Part shown: positions 37,998-48,103 of the stretch, in pieces | How positions within the stretch are numbered: position 1 is the stretch's first letter | Layout: every line of letters starts with the position of its first letter | Assembly (NCBI RefSeq): GCF_000412635.1 | Contig: NZ_ASTG01000001.1 | Span: forward strand, 248,001 to 312,000 | DNA: 64,000 nt | Direction: 5' to 3' | Source of the DNA: Sphingobium bisphenolivorans | GTDB lineage: Bacteria > Pseudomonadota > Alphaproteobacteria > Sphingomonadales > Sphingomonadaceae | Position numbers and translations under genes: made by a program | The notes under the pieces: generated by a model | What the model was told of the DNA's origin: nothing | Database searches by the model: none | The model's input: only the letters and a program-made list of their open reading frames with translations

Positions 37998-39068
37998 TCA
38001 CACCCTCGCGAGCCGCCCGCCGCTCAGTAGCCGTGCCGCACCCGGCGCCGTGCGGTTGAGCAGCGAGCCCAGCAGGACGACGGCGAACAGCACGAGCAGC
38101 GGCTGCACGAGCAGATAGGCAGGATAAAGCGGCGACCCCAGCTTTCCGAACACCGTGCCCAACAGTGGCCCGCCGAGCCAGATCAGGATAAGGTGCGAGC
38201 AGAAGAACAGAAAGGCATAGGGCTCTATGCGCAGCAACATGCCGCGCGCCGGACTGCCCGCCAAACCCCATGCCAGGCGCCAGAAGAAGAGCGCGGCGGA
38301 GACACGCACTGCCAGATCCAGCGCGGCGGCTCCTATGCTCGGCGGTCCGGGCACGGGATGCATCGAGAGGTAAAGCTGCACCGGCATGAGCAGCAGAAAC
38401 GGCATCGCGGCGGCGAGCCGAGGCAGGGCGATGACCCGGTCGGCCAGCCCCTCCCGCCTTGCGATGATGCCCATGACAAAGAAGAAGAGAATCGACGCGC
38501 GCATCAGCACCGGCGGCCCCCAGCCTAGCAGGTGGGAGAGCGCCGCGCCCAGCGCGATCAGCGCCAGCGCGCGCCCCGGCAGCCGGACGAACAGCGGCGC
38601 CGCGACCATGCACAGGAACAGGTCGCGCAGGAACGGCATCTGGACGTTGATGTCTGGATTGCGGCTGACGATGAACAGTTCCTCGAACATCCAGTCCGTC
38701 GATTGCGGCACTGGGGCCGACAGGCCCAGCGCCCAGGCGGCGCCCGACACGAACAGGATCGCCAGCGCATTCCACAGGATCATCGGCAGCAATATGGTGC
38801 GCATCTTGCGGCCGACATGGCGCACCCAATGCTGGGTGTGGGACGAAGCCTCGACCAGCCAGCCCGAAATCAGGCCGAGCAGCGGCACGGCGCTGCGGCC
38901 GAAAACCTCCATCAGGCCCCAGCGCAGGCTGTCCTGCGGCGTGCCGCGCAGCACTTCCAGATCATGACCGTTAAGGCCGGTCCAGGCATGGACATAGACC
39001 ACGCCGACGATGCAGATGACACGGGCTATAGCGATGGCATCGGATCGCCGTGCCGCATCGGCCGTCAT
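37998..39068 (-). CDS. Acyltransferase-3 family membrane protein
   Basis: A 356-residue integral membrane protein with about ten hydrophobic segments. The N-terminal AIAIARVICIVGVVYVHAWTG carries the family's catalytic His in the first membrane helix, and RKMRTILLPMILWNAL follows. These enzymes put acetyl or succinyl groups on surface glycans, glucans or lipids; the acceptor here is unknown. ATG 39068 is preferred; upstream in-frame sequence to 39197 is Arg-rich and improbable. It diverges from the HerA-like gene across 202 bases. Confidence 0.85.
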   Translation of the reverse strand: MTADAARRSDAIAIARVICIVGVVYVHAWTGLNGHDLEVLRGTPQDSLRWGLMEVFGRSAVPLLGLISGWLVEASSHTQHWVRHVGRKMRTILLPMILWNALAILFVSGAAWALGLSAPVPQSTDWMFEELFIVSRNPDINVQMPFLRDLFLCMVAAPLFVRLPGRALALIALGAALSHLLGWGPPVLMRASILFFFVMGIIARREGLADRVIALPRLAAAMPFLLLMPVQLYLSMHPVPGPPSIGAAALDLAVRVSAALFFWRLAWGLAGSPARGMLLRIEPYAFLFFCSHLILIWLGGPLLGTVFGKLGSPLYPAYLLVQPLLVLFAVVLLGSLLNRTAPGAARLLSGGRLARV

Positions 39069-39270
39069 AGTCTCTAGCAAACGAGCATCCTGAAATTGTT
39101 GATCCTCAACGGCCAAGGTCCGCAAAGGCTCCGCCGCTGATCCCTGACCACGCCGCGCGCGGAAAATCCAGCGCCGAGCGCGGGCACGATAAGCCAAATC
39201 TTTACCAGTCGGCTGATATTTCGTTCCATCGTGCCGGAAGCGGGTCCGGCCGAGGGGGACAGGAAGGCTT

Positions 39271-40929
39271 ATGACCCATATGCACGGGGCGGATCATTTC
39301 ACCGGCGCGGCGCCCGCGATCACCCACGGTGCGGCAGGCGCGATGGGCATGGTGTTCCAGATCGCGGGCTCCAGTTCCCAGCTGATCATCGATGCCAGCC
39401 GATCCGCGATCCTCGCACAGGATCCCGACCCCTGCATCGCGATGGCCGGCCAGGTCGGCAGCCAGGTCAAGATGCGCGTCGGCAATGTCTGGCTGATCGC
39501 CAGCGTGCGCGCCATGGCGCTCGATCGTCAGGATAGCGCCAGCATCATCGCCGACATCGACTTTCTGGGCGAGGGCGACGAGGAAAAGCTGACCGGCCGC
39601 ATCTACCGCTTCCGCCGCGGCGTCACCCGCTATCCCTCGCCGGGCACCGAAGTCTATCCGGTTTCCAGCGCCGACATGCAGCAAATCTATTCGGCCGACG
39701 ATCGCCCGCATGTGCAGATCGGTACGGTCTATCCCACCGCCGACACCCGCGCGGCGCTCTATGTCGATTCCATGCTGGGCAAGCATTTCGCGCTGCTGGG
39801 GTCCACGGGCACCGGCAAATCGACCAGCGCGGCACTGATCCTGCACCGCATCTGCGACCTGTCGCCGCAGGGGCATATCGTGATGATCGATCCGCACGGC
39901 GAATATGGCGCGGCCTTTCAACAGAATGGCGCGGTATTCGACGTCAACAATCTTGCCCTTCCCTATTGGCTGATGAATTTCGAGGAACATTGCGAGGTGT
40001 TCGTCACCTCCGAGGGTTCCGAACGCACAGTCGATAGCGACATTCTCGCCAAATGCCTGCTCGCCGCGCGGTCGAAGAACCGCCTGGCTGAAAGCTTCGG
40101 CCGGTTGACGGTGGATTCGCCCATTCCCTATCTGCTGTCCGACCTCACCAACATTCTTCAAAATGAGATGGGCAAGCTCGACAAGGGCACCGGATCGCTG
40201 CCCTATATGCGGCTCAAGACCAAGATCGACGAGATCAAGAGCGACCCGCGCTACAGCTTCATGTTCTCCGGCATGTTGGTCGCCGATTCGATGCAGGAAT
40301 TTCTCGCCAAGATTTTCCGCCTGCCCTCGGGCGGCAAGCCGATCTCGATCATCGATGTGTCTTCCATGCCGTCCGACATCACCTCAGTCGTCGTGTCGGT
40401 GCTCTCGCGGCTAGTGTTCGACTATGCGCTTTGGGCGCGCGACGAACCGCAGCGGCCGATCCTGCTCGTCTGCGAGGAAGCGCATCGCTATATCCCCGCG
40501 AGCACGAGTGGCGGCGGTCAGGCGGTGCGGCGCATTCTGGAGCGGATCGCGAAGGAAGGCCGCAAATATGGCGTATCGCTGGGTCTCATCACGCAGCGGC
40601 CATCGGACCTGGCCGAAGGCGTGCTGTCACAATGCGGCACGATCATTTCGATGCGGCTCAACAACGATCGCGACCAGGCCTTCGTGAAGGCCGCGATGCC
40701 GGAAGGGGCGCGCGGCTTCCTCGACTCGATCCCCGCTCTACGCAATCGCGAGGCGATCATCTGCGGCGAAGGCGTCGCCGTGCCGATCCGCGTCGCGCTC
40801 GACAATCTGGAGGAAGCGCGTCGCCCAGCGTCGGGCGACCCGAGCTTCACCCAATTGTGGCGCGAGTCAGGCGGAGAGCATGACATACTCGACCGCACCA
40901 TCACCCGCTGGCGTAATCAGGGGCGGTAA
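39271..40929 (+). CDS. HerA-like ATPase (DUF87)
   Basis: A 552-residue motor protein of the HerA/FtsK class. An N-terminal HAS-barrel-like domain (to about 150) is followed by the RecA-type core: Walker A STGTGKST, MIDPHGEYG, Walker B ILLVCEEAHRYIP and the arginine-finger region KEGRKYGVSLGLITQRPSDL. HerA works with the NurA nuclease in DNA-end resection in archaea; no nurA-like gene lies beside it here. The ATG follows AGGAAGG. It converges with valS. Confidence 0.9.
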   Translation: MTHMHGADHFTGAAPAITHGAAGAMGMVFQIAGSSSQLIIDASRSAILAQDPDPCIAMAGQVGSQVKMRVGNVWLIASVRAMALDRQDSASIIADIDFLGEGDEEKLTGRIYRFRRGVTRYPSPGTEVYPVSSADMQQIYSADDRPHVQIGTVYPTADTRAALYVDSMLGKHFALLGSTGTGKSTSAALILHRICDLSPQGHIVMIDPHGEYGAAFQQNGAVFDVNNLALPYWLMNFEEHCEVFVTSEGSERTVDSDILAKCLLAARSKNRLAESFGRLTVDSPIPYLLSDLTNILQNEMGKLDKGTGSLPYMRLKTKIDEIKSDPRYSFMFSGMLVADSMQEFLAKIFRLPSGGKPISIIDVSSMPSDITSVVVSVLSRLVFDYALWARDEPQRPILLVCEEAHRYIPASTSGGGQAVRRILERIAKEGRKYGVSLGLITQRPSDLAEGVLSQCGTIISMRLNNDRDQAFVKAAMPEGARGFLDSIPALRNREAIICGEGVAVPIRVALDNLEEARRPASGDPSFTQLWRESGGEHDILDRTITRWRNQGR

Positions 40930-40960
40930 GGGGCGCGACTTTCAACCGGGCAGGCTGTGT

Positions 40961-40993
40961 TGGAACTGGGCGCCTGCCTCCGCAGGAGCGCCG
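40961..40993. repeat. Partial copy of the bamB/der palindromic repeat
   Basis: GGAACTGGGCGCCTGCCTCC then GCAGGAGCG resembles the right arm of 34726-34791 (ACTGGGCTCCGGCC, then GCAGGAGCAC). It forms a small CCTGC/GCAGG hairpin between the convergent herA-like and valS genes. Confidence 0.5.
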
Positions 40994-41005
40994 CATCCCC
41001 CAAGG

Positions 41006-43705
41006 TCAGGCCAACCGCTCAAACGCCGCGTTCAACCTCTCCGCTTCGGCAGCCTTCTCGGCATGATCCTCCCGCGCCTTCGCCACGGCTTCAGGCTTGG
41101 CCTTCTCCACAAAGCTGGGGTTCGACAGCCGCCCGGATAGCGAGTCCCGCTCCTTCTCAGCCGCCGCAAGCGCCTTCGCAAGCCGCGCCTTTTCCGCCGC
41201 GATGTCGATCACGCCTTCCAGCGGCAGGATGAAGGTCGCTTCATCCACCACAATCTGCGCCGCGCCGCCCTCTACCGTGTCGCCGAAGGAGAGGCTTTCC
41301 ACCCGCCCCAGCCGCGCGAGCGCCCCGCCTTGGCGATCGATGCGGCGGTGGGTTTCGTCCGCAGCATCCTGCACCACCACCGCCAGCTTCGCGCCCGGGG
41401 GCACGTTCAGCTCCGTGCGCGCGGTCCGCATCGCGCTGATCAGGCGGATCAGCCAGTCGATCTCAGCCTGCGCCTCTTGATCGACGGCATAGAGCGCCTG
41501 CGGCCAGCGGGCGACGATCAGTTCGCCCGACCGCGTGCCGGTGAGATTCCACAGCTCTTCGGTGATGAACGGCATGAAGGGATGCAGCATGACGAGGATC
41601 TGGTCGAACGCCCAGCCGGCAACCGCCTTCGTCTCCTCATCCATCTGGCCCTTGGTCAGTTCGATATACCAGTCGCAAAACTGGTCCCAAACGAAATGGT
41701 AAATCGCGTTCGCTGCCGCATCGAAGCGCAGCTCGGTCATGGCGGTGTCGATCGCCTGCACGGTCGCGACCGTCTCGGCGATGATCCAGCGGTTGACCGG
41801 CGCCTGCGCATGCGGCGCCTCATGCTGGGTCGAGGCGGTGACGCCGTTCGCTTGCAGGAAGCGCGCCGCGTTCCACAGCTTGGTCGCGAAGTTGCGATAG
41901 CCCTCGACGCGCTTCTCATCCATCTTCACGTCGCGGCCCTGGCTCTCCATCGCCGCCATGAAGAAGCGCAGCGCATCCGCGCCGAACTTGTCGATCAGGC
42001 CGAGCGGATCGACGACATTGCCCTTCGACTTGGACATTTTCTGCCCATCCGCAGCGCGCACGAGCCCATGCAGGTAGAGCTTGCGCCAGGGCACGTCGCC
42101 CATGAACTCCAGCCCCTGCATCGCCATCCGCGCATCCCAGAAGAACAGGATGTCGAAGCCGGAAATCAGCAGGTCATTGGGATAGTGGCGGTCGAGTGTC
42201 GCGCTCTGCTCCGGCCAGCCGAGCGTGCCGAAAGGCCATAGCGCGGACGAGAACCAGGTGTCGAGCACGTCGGGGTCGCGGCTCAGCTTCTTGTTACCGG
42301 CAAGGGCCTGCGCTTCCTCCTCGCTCTCCGCAACATAGGGATTGCCGTCCTCATCATACCAGGCCGGGATCTGATGCCCCCACCAGAGCTGGCGGGAGAC
42401 GCACCAGGGCTGGATATTCTCCATCCAGTTGAAGAAGGTCTTTTCCCACGTCTTGGGCACGATTTCGATCCGCCCGTCGCGCACCGCCTGCATCGGTGCC
42501 ACCGCCAGCTTGGCGGCATCGACATACCATTGGTCGGTGAGCCAGGGCTCGATCACCACGCCCGAACGGTCGCCGAAAGGCGTCTGGATGGTGCGCGGCT
42601 CGGCGTCGGAGAAGACCTCCTCACCCTCCTTGTTCTTGGTGACGTGCGGCACCAGCAGGCCAAGCGCCTTCATCTCGGCCACGACCAGCTCGCGCGCGCC
42701 GTCCACGCTCTCGCGGCGGAAGCGGTGCAGACCCAGAAAACGGTCGGGGATCAGCCCGTCCGACGTTTGCACCACGTTCGCGTCAGCGTCGAACATGTTG
42801 AGCATCTCGGCCGCGCGGAAGCCCGCCCGCTTGCCCACTTCAAAGTCGTTGAAGTCGTGGCCCGGCGTGATCTTGACCGCGCCCGACCCCAGTTCCGGAT
42901 CGGCATAGTCGTCGCCCACGATCTTGAAGCGGCGCCCGGTGATAGGCTGGAGAATGTCCTTGCCGATCACATCCTTGTAGCGCGGGTCGTCGGGATGCAC
43001 CGCGACCGCCATGTCGGCCAGCATCGTCTCGGGCCGCGTCGTCGCAACCACGATATGATCCGCCCCGCTTGCCAGGCGAACCCCGTCTGCCAGCGGATAG
43101 CGGAAGTGCCAGAAGCCGCCCTTCACTTCCTGCGTCTCGACCTCCAGGTCGGAGATGGCGGAGCGGAAACGCGGGTCCCAGTTCACCAGCCGCTTGTCGC
43201 GGTAGAGCAGCCCCCGCTGGTGCAGCTCCACGAACACCTTGATGACCGCGCGCGAAAAGCCCGGGTCCATCGTGAAGCGCTCATTGGCCCAGTCCATCGA
43301 GCAACCCAGCCGCCGCAGCTGGCGCGTGATCGCGCCGCCGCTCTCCGCCTTCCATTCCCACACCTTTTCGATGAACTGGTCGCGCGTATAGTTGGTGCGC
43401 TTGTCCTGCTGCGCCTCCATCTGCCGCTCGACCACCATCTGCGTGGCGATGCCGGCATGATCGGTGCCGACCACCCACAGCGCATCCTTGCCGCGCAGCC
43501 GCTCGTACCGGATCACGATGTCCTGGAGGGTATTGTCCAGCGCATGGCCGATGTGCAGGCTGCCCGTCACGTTCGGCGGCGGGTTCACGATCGTGAAGGG
43601 CTCGGCATCCGGCCGTTCCGGGCGGAACAGGCCGTTGCTCTCCCAATGGGCGTACCAGCGGGATTCGATTTCGGCGGGGTCGAAGGTCTTGGGCAGTTCG
43701 GTCAT
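41006..43705 (-). CDS. valS: Valyl-tRNA synthetase
   Basis: Charges tRNA-Val. The 899 aa have the class I signatures [15 protein letters not shown] (HIGH) near residue 38 and [12 protein letters not shown] (KMSKS), with the editing domain between (including [17 protein letters not shown]), an anticodon-binding domain and the C-terminal ValRS coiled coil ([20 protein letters not shown]). It is complete. The S9 peptidase gene precedes it by 42 bases on the same strand. Confidence 0.97.
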   Translation of the reverse strand: MTELPKTFDPAEIESRWYAHWESNGLFRPERPDAEPFTIVNPPPNVTGSLHIGHALDNTLQDIVIRYERLRGKDALWVVGTDHAGIATQMVVERQMEAQQDKRTNYTRDQFIEKVWEWKAESGGAITRQLRRLGCSMDWANERFTMDPGFSRAVIKVFVELHQRGLLYRDKRLVNWDPRFRSAISDLEVETQEVKGGFWHFRYPLADGVRLASGADHIVVATTRPETMLADMAVAVHPDDPRYKDVIGKDILQPITGRRFKIVGDDYADPELGSGAVKITPGHDFNDFEVGKRAGFRAAEMLNMFDADANVVQTSDGLIPDRFLGLHRFRRESVDGARELVVAEMKALGLLVPHVTKNKEGEEVFSDAEPRTIQTPFGDRSGVVIEPWLTDQWYVDAAKLAVAPMQAVRDGRIEIVPKTWEKTFFNWMENIQPWCVSRQLWWGHQIPAWYDEDGNPYVAESEEEAQALAGNKKLSRDPDVLDTWFSSALWPFGTLGWPEQSATLDRHYPNDLLISGFDILFFWDARMAMQGLEFMGDVPWRKLYLHGLVRAADGQKMSKSKGNVVDPLGLIDKFGADALRFFMAAMESQGRDVKMDEKRVEGYRNFATKLWNAARFLQANGVTASTQHEAPHAQAPVNRWIIAETVATVQAIDTAMTELRFDAAANAIYHFVWDQFCDWYIELTKGQMDEETKAVAGWAFDQILVMLHPFMPFITEELWNLTGTRSGELIVARWPQALYAVDQEAQAEIDWLIRLISAMRTARTELNVPPGAKLAVVVQDAADETHRRIDRQGGALARLGRVESLSFGDTVEGGAAQIVVDEATFILPLEGVIDIAAEKARLAKALAAAEKERDSLSGRLSNPSFVEKAKPEAVAKAREDHAEKAAEAERLNAAFERLA

Positions 43706-43747
43706 GGCAGGGGCCTTAATGCCCCTTCCCCCGCCATTCCAGCGCTT

Positions 43748-45790
43748 TTACCGCTTCGTCCACCTGTCCAGCCAGCCCAGCGCTTCATCATACCATTGCA
43801 GCGAGTTGCGCGGTTTCAAAACCCAGTGATTTTCATCCGGGAAGACCAGCAGCTTGGACGGTATCCCGCGCCGCTGAAGCGCGGTGAACGCCGCCAGCCC
43901 CTGCGTATAGGGAATGCGGAAGTCCTTTTCGCTGGTAACGACCAGCATCGGCGTCTTCCATTTCGTCACATGGCTGACCGGGTTCCACTTCTCGAACTCC
44001 TGCGCCTGTTCGAAATAAGGACCGCCATGTTCCCATTCGTCGAACCACAGTTCTTCGGTTTCATAGGCCATGGCCCGGGCGTCGAACACGCCGTCATGCT
44101 GGACCAGGCATTTGAACCCGTCGGGCCAGTTGCCGGCGATCCAGTTCATCATATAGCCGCCATAACTCGCACCCAGAGCGCAGGCGTTGCCCGCATCGAC
44201 CTGCGCGTCCTTCGCCGCCGCTGCTGCAAGGCCGAGCTTCAGGTCTTCGAGCGGCTTGCCGCCCCAATCCTTGTTGATGCTGTCGGTGAAGGCCTGCCCG
44301 TAGCCGGTGGACCCGTGAAAATCGACCATGACCGCCGCATAGCCATGGGCGGCGAAAGCCTTGGGATTCCACCGATAAGACCAGCTGTCGTTGAAGCTTC
44401 CCTGCGGACCGCCATGCACCAGATAGGCGACCGGCAGTCTGCCTGCCCTGCCTCTCGGCTTGACGATCTGCCCCCAAACGGTGTCGCCATTGGCTCCCTT
44501 GAAGCTGAAGCGCTGCACCGACACATCATCGACGCCGGCAAGCTTTTCCGCATTGACGCTGGTGAGCCGCTGGGGACGCCCTTTCGAGGGCATCTTCCAG
44601 AAATCCGCCGGCGACTGGATATTGTCCAGCGCATAGACGAAGCCGCCCTTGGGCAGCGGCACGACGCCGGCGGCGTGGCCGGTCTGCGTCAGGCGAGTCA
44701 CCCGGCCCGAGCGCGTATCGATCCGGAAGACGGGGTGATCCAGCACGTCATCCGCCGTGACGAGGATGCTGCCGCCGCCGGCTTCCCACGCGATCGAGCC
44801 GATCGACCGATCCCAGCTTTCCGTCAACGCGCGCGTCTCGCCCGTGGCAAGATTGCGCAGCGTCAGCACAAGACGATCGCTCTCATAGCCCGGCCGCTTC
44901 ATCGCCGCATAGGCCAGCCATTTCCCGTCGGGCGAAACAGAAGGCATCGTGTCGGTCGCATCATTGGCGTCGGTCAGGTTCTGCGGCGGCGCGCTGGCAT
45001 CTGCCGGAACCGCAAAGATATCAAGATTGGTGGAGAGCGATTCGATCCGGCCCGCCTCGCGCAGAGCGAAGAACAGCGTATTGCCGTCGCTGCTCCAGGC
45101 GATCTCCTCCACCCCGCCGAAGGGCTTGGAAGGACTGTCACCGACCAGCGGGCCCATAACGGAAAGGGCAGGTCCGCCACTCAGTGGCATGACGAAAATC
45201 TGCGACCGCTGGCCGTCCGCCCATCTGTCCCAGTGCCGCACGAAAAGTTGCTCATAGACGCGGCCGGTCCCGGCACTCGGAGGAGGCGCGGGTTGAACGT
45301 CATCCAGGGTCTTGGCGCCGATCGGCCGGTCGGCCCACAGCGCCACGCGCTCGCCGCTTGGGCTCAGCAGAAAACCGGAGATGCCCCCTGGCGGGCGGGT
45401 GATCTGCTCAGGGTCGCCTCCCGCCAGCGACACGCGCCAAAGCTGGTCATCGCCGCTGCGGTTCGACAGGAAGTAGAGTGAGGTCCCGTCAGCGGAAAAG
45501 GCTGGCGCGCTCTCATTCTTGTCCGGCAGCGAGGCTATCAGACGCGCCTGCTGCCCTGGCTTATCCAGCGCCAGCAGATAAAGATCCGTCCGCCCGCGGT
45601 TGCCCGCCAGATCGGTAGTGCGCATCTGATAGGCAAGCCACCGGCCGTCGGGCGACACGGCGGGCGCGGATATGCGGTTGAGGTTGACCATGTCGCTCGG
45701 CGTGAATGGCCGGGCCTCCACGGGCATCGCGGAGAGCAGAGCGTGACTGAACGCCGCCGCGCCCAGCCCGATGGACAACAGGAACTTCAT
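43748..45790 (-). CDS. S9-family prolyl-oligopeptidase-like peptidase
   Basis: A 680-residue exported serine peptidase. The signal peptide ends near MPVEARP. A seven-bladed TolB-like propeller follows (repeated SPDGRWLAY/SPSGERVAL/SADGTSLYF motifs), then an alpha/beta-hydrolase domain with S in GASYGGYM, D in VTSEKDFRIPY and H in PDENHWVL. It is an acylaminoacyl-peptidase type enzyme that trims short peptides in the periplasm. It lies between popZ and valS; a link to either is not evident. Confidence 0.92.
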   Translation of the reverse strand: MKFLLSIGLGAAAFSHALLSAMPVEARPFTPSDMVNLNRISAPAVSPDGRWLAYQMRTTDLAGNRGRTDLYLLALDKPGQQARLIASLPDKNESAPAFSADGTSLYFLSNRSGDDQLWRVSLAGGDPEQITRPPGGISGFLLSPSGERVALWADRPIGAKTLDDVQPAPPPSAGTGRVYEQLFVRHWDRWADGQRSQIFVMPLSGGPALSVMGPLVGDSPSKPFGGVEEIAWSSDGNTLFFALREAGRIESLSTNLDIFAVPADASAPPQNLTDANDATDTMPSVSPDGKWLAYAAMKRPGYESDRLVLTLRNLATGETRALTESWDRSIGSIAWEAGGGSILVTADDVLDHPVFRIDTRSGRVTRLTQTGHAAGVVPLPKGGFVYALDNIQSPADFWKMPSKGRPQRLTSVNAEKLAGVDDVSVQRFSFKGANGDTVWGQIVKPRGRAGRLPVAYLVHGGPQGSFNDSWSYRWNPKAFAAHGYAAVMVDFHGSTGYGQAFTDSINKDWGGKPLEDLKLGLAAAAAKDAQVDAGNACALGASYGGYMMNWIAGNWPDGFKCLVQHDGVFDARAMAYETEELWFDEWEHGGPYFEQAQEFEKWNPVSHVTKWKTPMLVVTSEKDFRIPYTQGLAAFTALQRRGIPSKLLVFPDENHWVLKPRNSLQWYDEALGWLDRWTKR

Positions 45791-46003
45791 GGACCTTCAC
45801 CCTTAGAAAAGATCGCCCCACGGCTGAACAGCACGGGCAGCATAACGATCAGGGTGTAGGGCCTCGCGCAGCGGCGCGCAAGGATCAACCTCTCCCGCGC
45901 AATATTCTAACAAGGAATACGGGGGAGGTTGGTAGCAAGCAGGACAACTCCTGTCCGATAAGCAACAGTCGATAAACCGTCCCGGATCAGACAGGTCCCT
46001 CGA

Positions 46004-46525
46004 TCAGCGCCCAGCGATGCGTGAGATTTCCTTCGCCACCATGTCTTCGACCAGCGCCGGCAGGCGAGCGTCGAGCCATTCCTTGAGCATGGGCTTCAGG
46101 AGCGAGCGGACAAGGCCGTCCAGCGTGTTATCTTCGCCTTCGCGGGGGGCTACGAGCATGGATGACAGAGCAGACAGAGAGTGCCGTGCAGCGACCTCGC
46201 TCTCGACTGACAGGATCGACGTGTCCTCCTCGGCCAACACAGCGCGAGGCGAACGGGATGTCTTGTGCGCGGGCATTGCTTCCTCCACTGCAACCTCGTC
46301 TGTCAGTTCCAGAACTTCCTCGGCTGGTGGCTCAGCCGCCGCGTCAGGCTCCACGGGCGTCGCGACGTCCCGTATCGTCTGCGCGACGAAGGCTTTTACG
46401 GCAGCCTCGCCACGGGCCCGGCGCGGCTGGGCGGACTGAACGGCTTCCTCGCCTTCTTCGGCGATGATCCGCTTGATGGACGAAAGGATATCTTCCATCG
46501 AAGGCTCCTTGCTCATGTCACCCAT
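46004..46525 (-). CDS. popZ: PopZ-like DUF2497 polar organising protein
   Basis: A 173-residue acidic protein with the PopZ layout. The short N-terminal helix EPSMEDILSSIKRIIAEEG binds client proteins. A disordered Pro/Glu/Ala-rich linker follows, then the C-terminal oligomerisation helices LDGLVRSLLKPMLKEWLDAR and LPALVEDMVAKEISRI. In Caulobacter PopZ forms a matrix at the cell pole that tethers ParB. The start may be 46525 or 46516. Its place near valS and tolC matches other alphaproteobacteria. The role in this organism is inferred. Confidence 0.85.
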   Translation of the reverse strand: MGDMSKEPSMEDILSSIKRIIAEEGEEAVQSAQPRRARGEAAVKAFVAQTIRDVATPVEPDAAAEPPAEEVLELTDEVAVEEAMPAHKTSRSPRAVLAEEDTSILSVESEVAARHSLSALSSMLVAPREGEDNTLDGLVRSLLKPMLKEWLDARLPALVEDMVAKEISRIAGR

Positions 46526-46596
46526 GATAACCCCAGTTCGAGTTCCCGTTAACACAATCGCCTCACCAAGGAACTCATGCCGAGGTTAACATTGCG

Positions 46597-48087
46597 TTAA
46601 GGCTGCGCCAATGCAGAGTTCACATTGGCATTTTGCGGAGGGGTGTCAACGGTACGCGTGGACTGAAGCTGCGGTGCCGGATCGAAATCCCAGTCGAACC
46701 ATTTGCCCTTAACCCGCTCATAATTAACCATCGGGTCGTAAAGCGTTCCGTTTTCGAGGTTCAGATCGTCGGCCTCGGCATGGCCCATGGCCGCGAGCAG
46801 ACTGAAGCCCGCAACATAGGCGTTGCGGCGCGCGGCGACGAGTTGAACCTTCGCGTTCACCGCTTCCTGTTCCGCGTTCAGAATATCCAGGATGGTGCGG
46901 CTGCCCACCGAATTTTCCGCGCGCACGCCCTCCAGCGACAGGTTTGCAGCCTCCACCGCGGTCTGGTTAGATTGGATCGTCTGGAGCGACGCCTGCCAGC
47001 TTGCATAGGCCGAACGCGTCTGCGCGATCACGCCGCGCTCCACTTCGATCTCCTGCTCCATCGCCTGCGATTCACGCGCCTGGCTTTGCCGCACTTGAGC
47101 GGCGGGGCGGCCGCCCTGATAAAGCGGAATTGTCAGCGTCGCGCCAGCTACAGCCTGCTTATTGCTCTGCTCATCATCCTGAACGTCGGGAAGCCCGGCC
47201 CCGGGAGAGGTACGCAAGGACCCCAGAAAATGTGTATAACTGCCCTGCGCAAATCCGGAAACCGTGGGCAGCACGCCTGCCTTCGCCACCCGCACGTCAT
47301 AGCGTGCCGCTTCGCGTCGCTTCTTTGCAGACAGGATGTCGGGATTGTCGGTCAACGCCGTCTGCACTGCCAGCTCAGGGGAGGCCGGCAGGCCCGGCAA
47401 TGCTGGCGGCGGCTGGAGATCATCGGGCGGCGTTCCGACCAGCGCGACATAATTTTCCCGACTGGCGATCAAGTTCGCCTCCGCCGTCTGGAGATCGGAG
47501 CGCGCCAAGGCCAGGCGCGACTGCGACTGAGCGACATCGGTTCGGGTCAGGTCGCCCACCTCGAACCTGTCGTTCGTGGCCTGGAGGTTGACCTCCAGCA
47601 CATTCACATTCGCCCTGTTCAGCGACACGATCGCGCCGTCACGGATAACGTCCATGTAGGCGGCGACCACCTGCGAGAAGATGGAAGCCTCTGTGCCGCG
47701 GAGGTCAGCCCGGCTCGCTTCCGATCGCACCTTGGCGGCCTTCACGCCGTTCCGCACAGCTCCGCCTTGATAGATAGGCACGTTGATTGTCGCGGTGCCG
47801 TTGGCCTGCCGGTCCGGGGCCAGAAAAGCGCGCGTTGGCTTTACAAGCTGTTCCTGATACTGCCCCTCGACATTGGCGCTGGGCCGGCCCGCAGCCTTCT
47901 GGATCGGCACATTCTCGTCGGTTGCCCGCTGACCCGCGCGGGCGCCCGTCAGCGTGGGGTTGTGGCGATAGGCCTTCGCTAGCGCGCCCTGCAACGTTTC
48001 CGCAGAGACAGCTCCGCCAAGCGAGGACGACAGCAACAGCAGCACCGTGACGGCGGAGCGCCGAAAAACTCTGTGCCTTGCCGTCAT
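46597..48087 (-). CDS. tolC: TolC-family outer-membrane efflux channel
   Basis: Outer-membrane end of type I secretion and drug-efflux pumps. The 496 aa comprise a signal peptide (LLLLSSSLGGAVSAETL) and two OEP repeats (for example LQGALAKAYRHNPTL and DLTRTDVAQSQSRLALARSDL; second half VGSRTILDILNAEQEAVNAK). A short disordered C-terminal tail ends in NVNSALAQP. Start 48087 is set by GAGGGGG upstream; the ATG at 48090 is adjacent. It follows the pcm-like gene by 16 bases as an operon. Confidence 0.93.
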   Translation of the reverse strand: MTARHRVFRRSAVTVLLLLSSSLGGAVSAETLQGALAKAYRHNPTLTGARAGQRATDENVPIQKAAGRPSANVEGQYQEQLVKPTRAFLAPDRQANGTATINVPIYQGGAVRNGVKAAKVRSEASRADLRGTEASIFSQVVAAYMDVIRDGAIVSLNRANVNVLEVNLQATNDRFEVGDLTRTDVAQSQSRLALARSDLQTAEANLIASRENYVALVGTPPDDLQPPPALPGLPASPELAVQTALTDNPDILSAKKRREAARYDVRVAKAGVLPTVSGFAQGSYTHFLGSLRTSPGAGLPDVQDDEQSNKQAVAGATLTIPLYQGGRPAAQVRQSQARESQAMEQEIEVERGVIAQTRSAYASWQASLQTIQSNQTAVEAANLSLEGVRAENSVGSRTILDILNAEQEAVNAKVQLVAARRNAYVAGFSLLAAMGHAEADDLNLENGTLYDPMVNYERVKGKWFDWDFDPAPQLQSTRTVDTPPQNANVNSALAQP

Positions 48088-48103
48088 CATCCCCCTCGAT
48101 CTG

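Noticed and set aside
42374-45481. 1035-codon open frame on the plus strand
   Set aside because: It lies antisense to valS and the S9 peptidase, both of which have complete motifs. The translated product is rich in Arg, His and Pro without domains, as expected for a shadow frame in GC-rich DNA.
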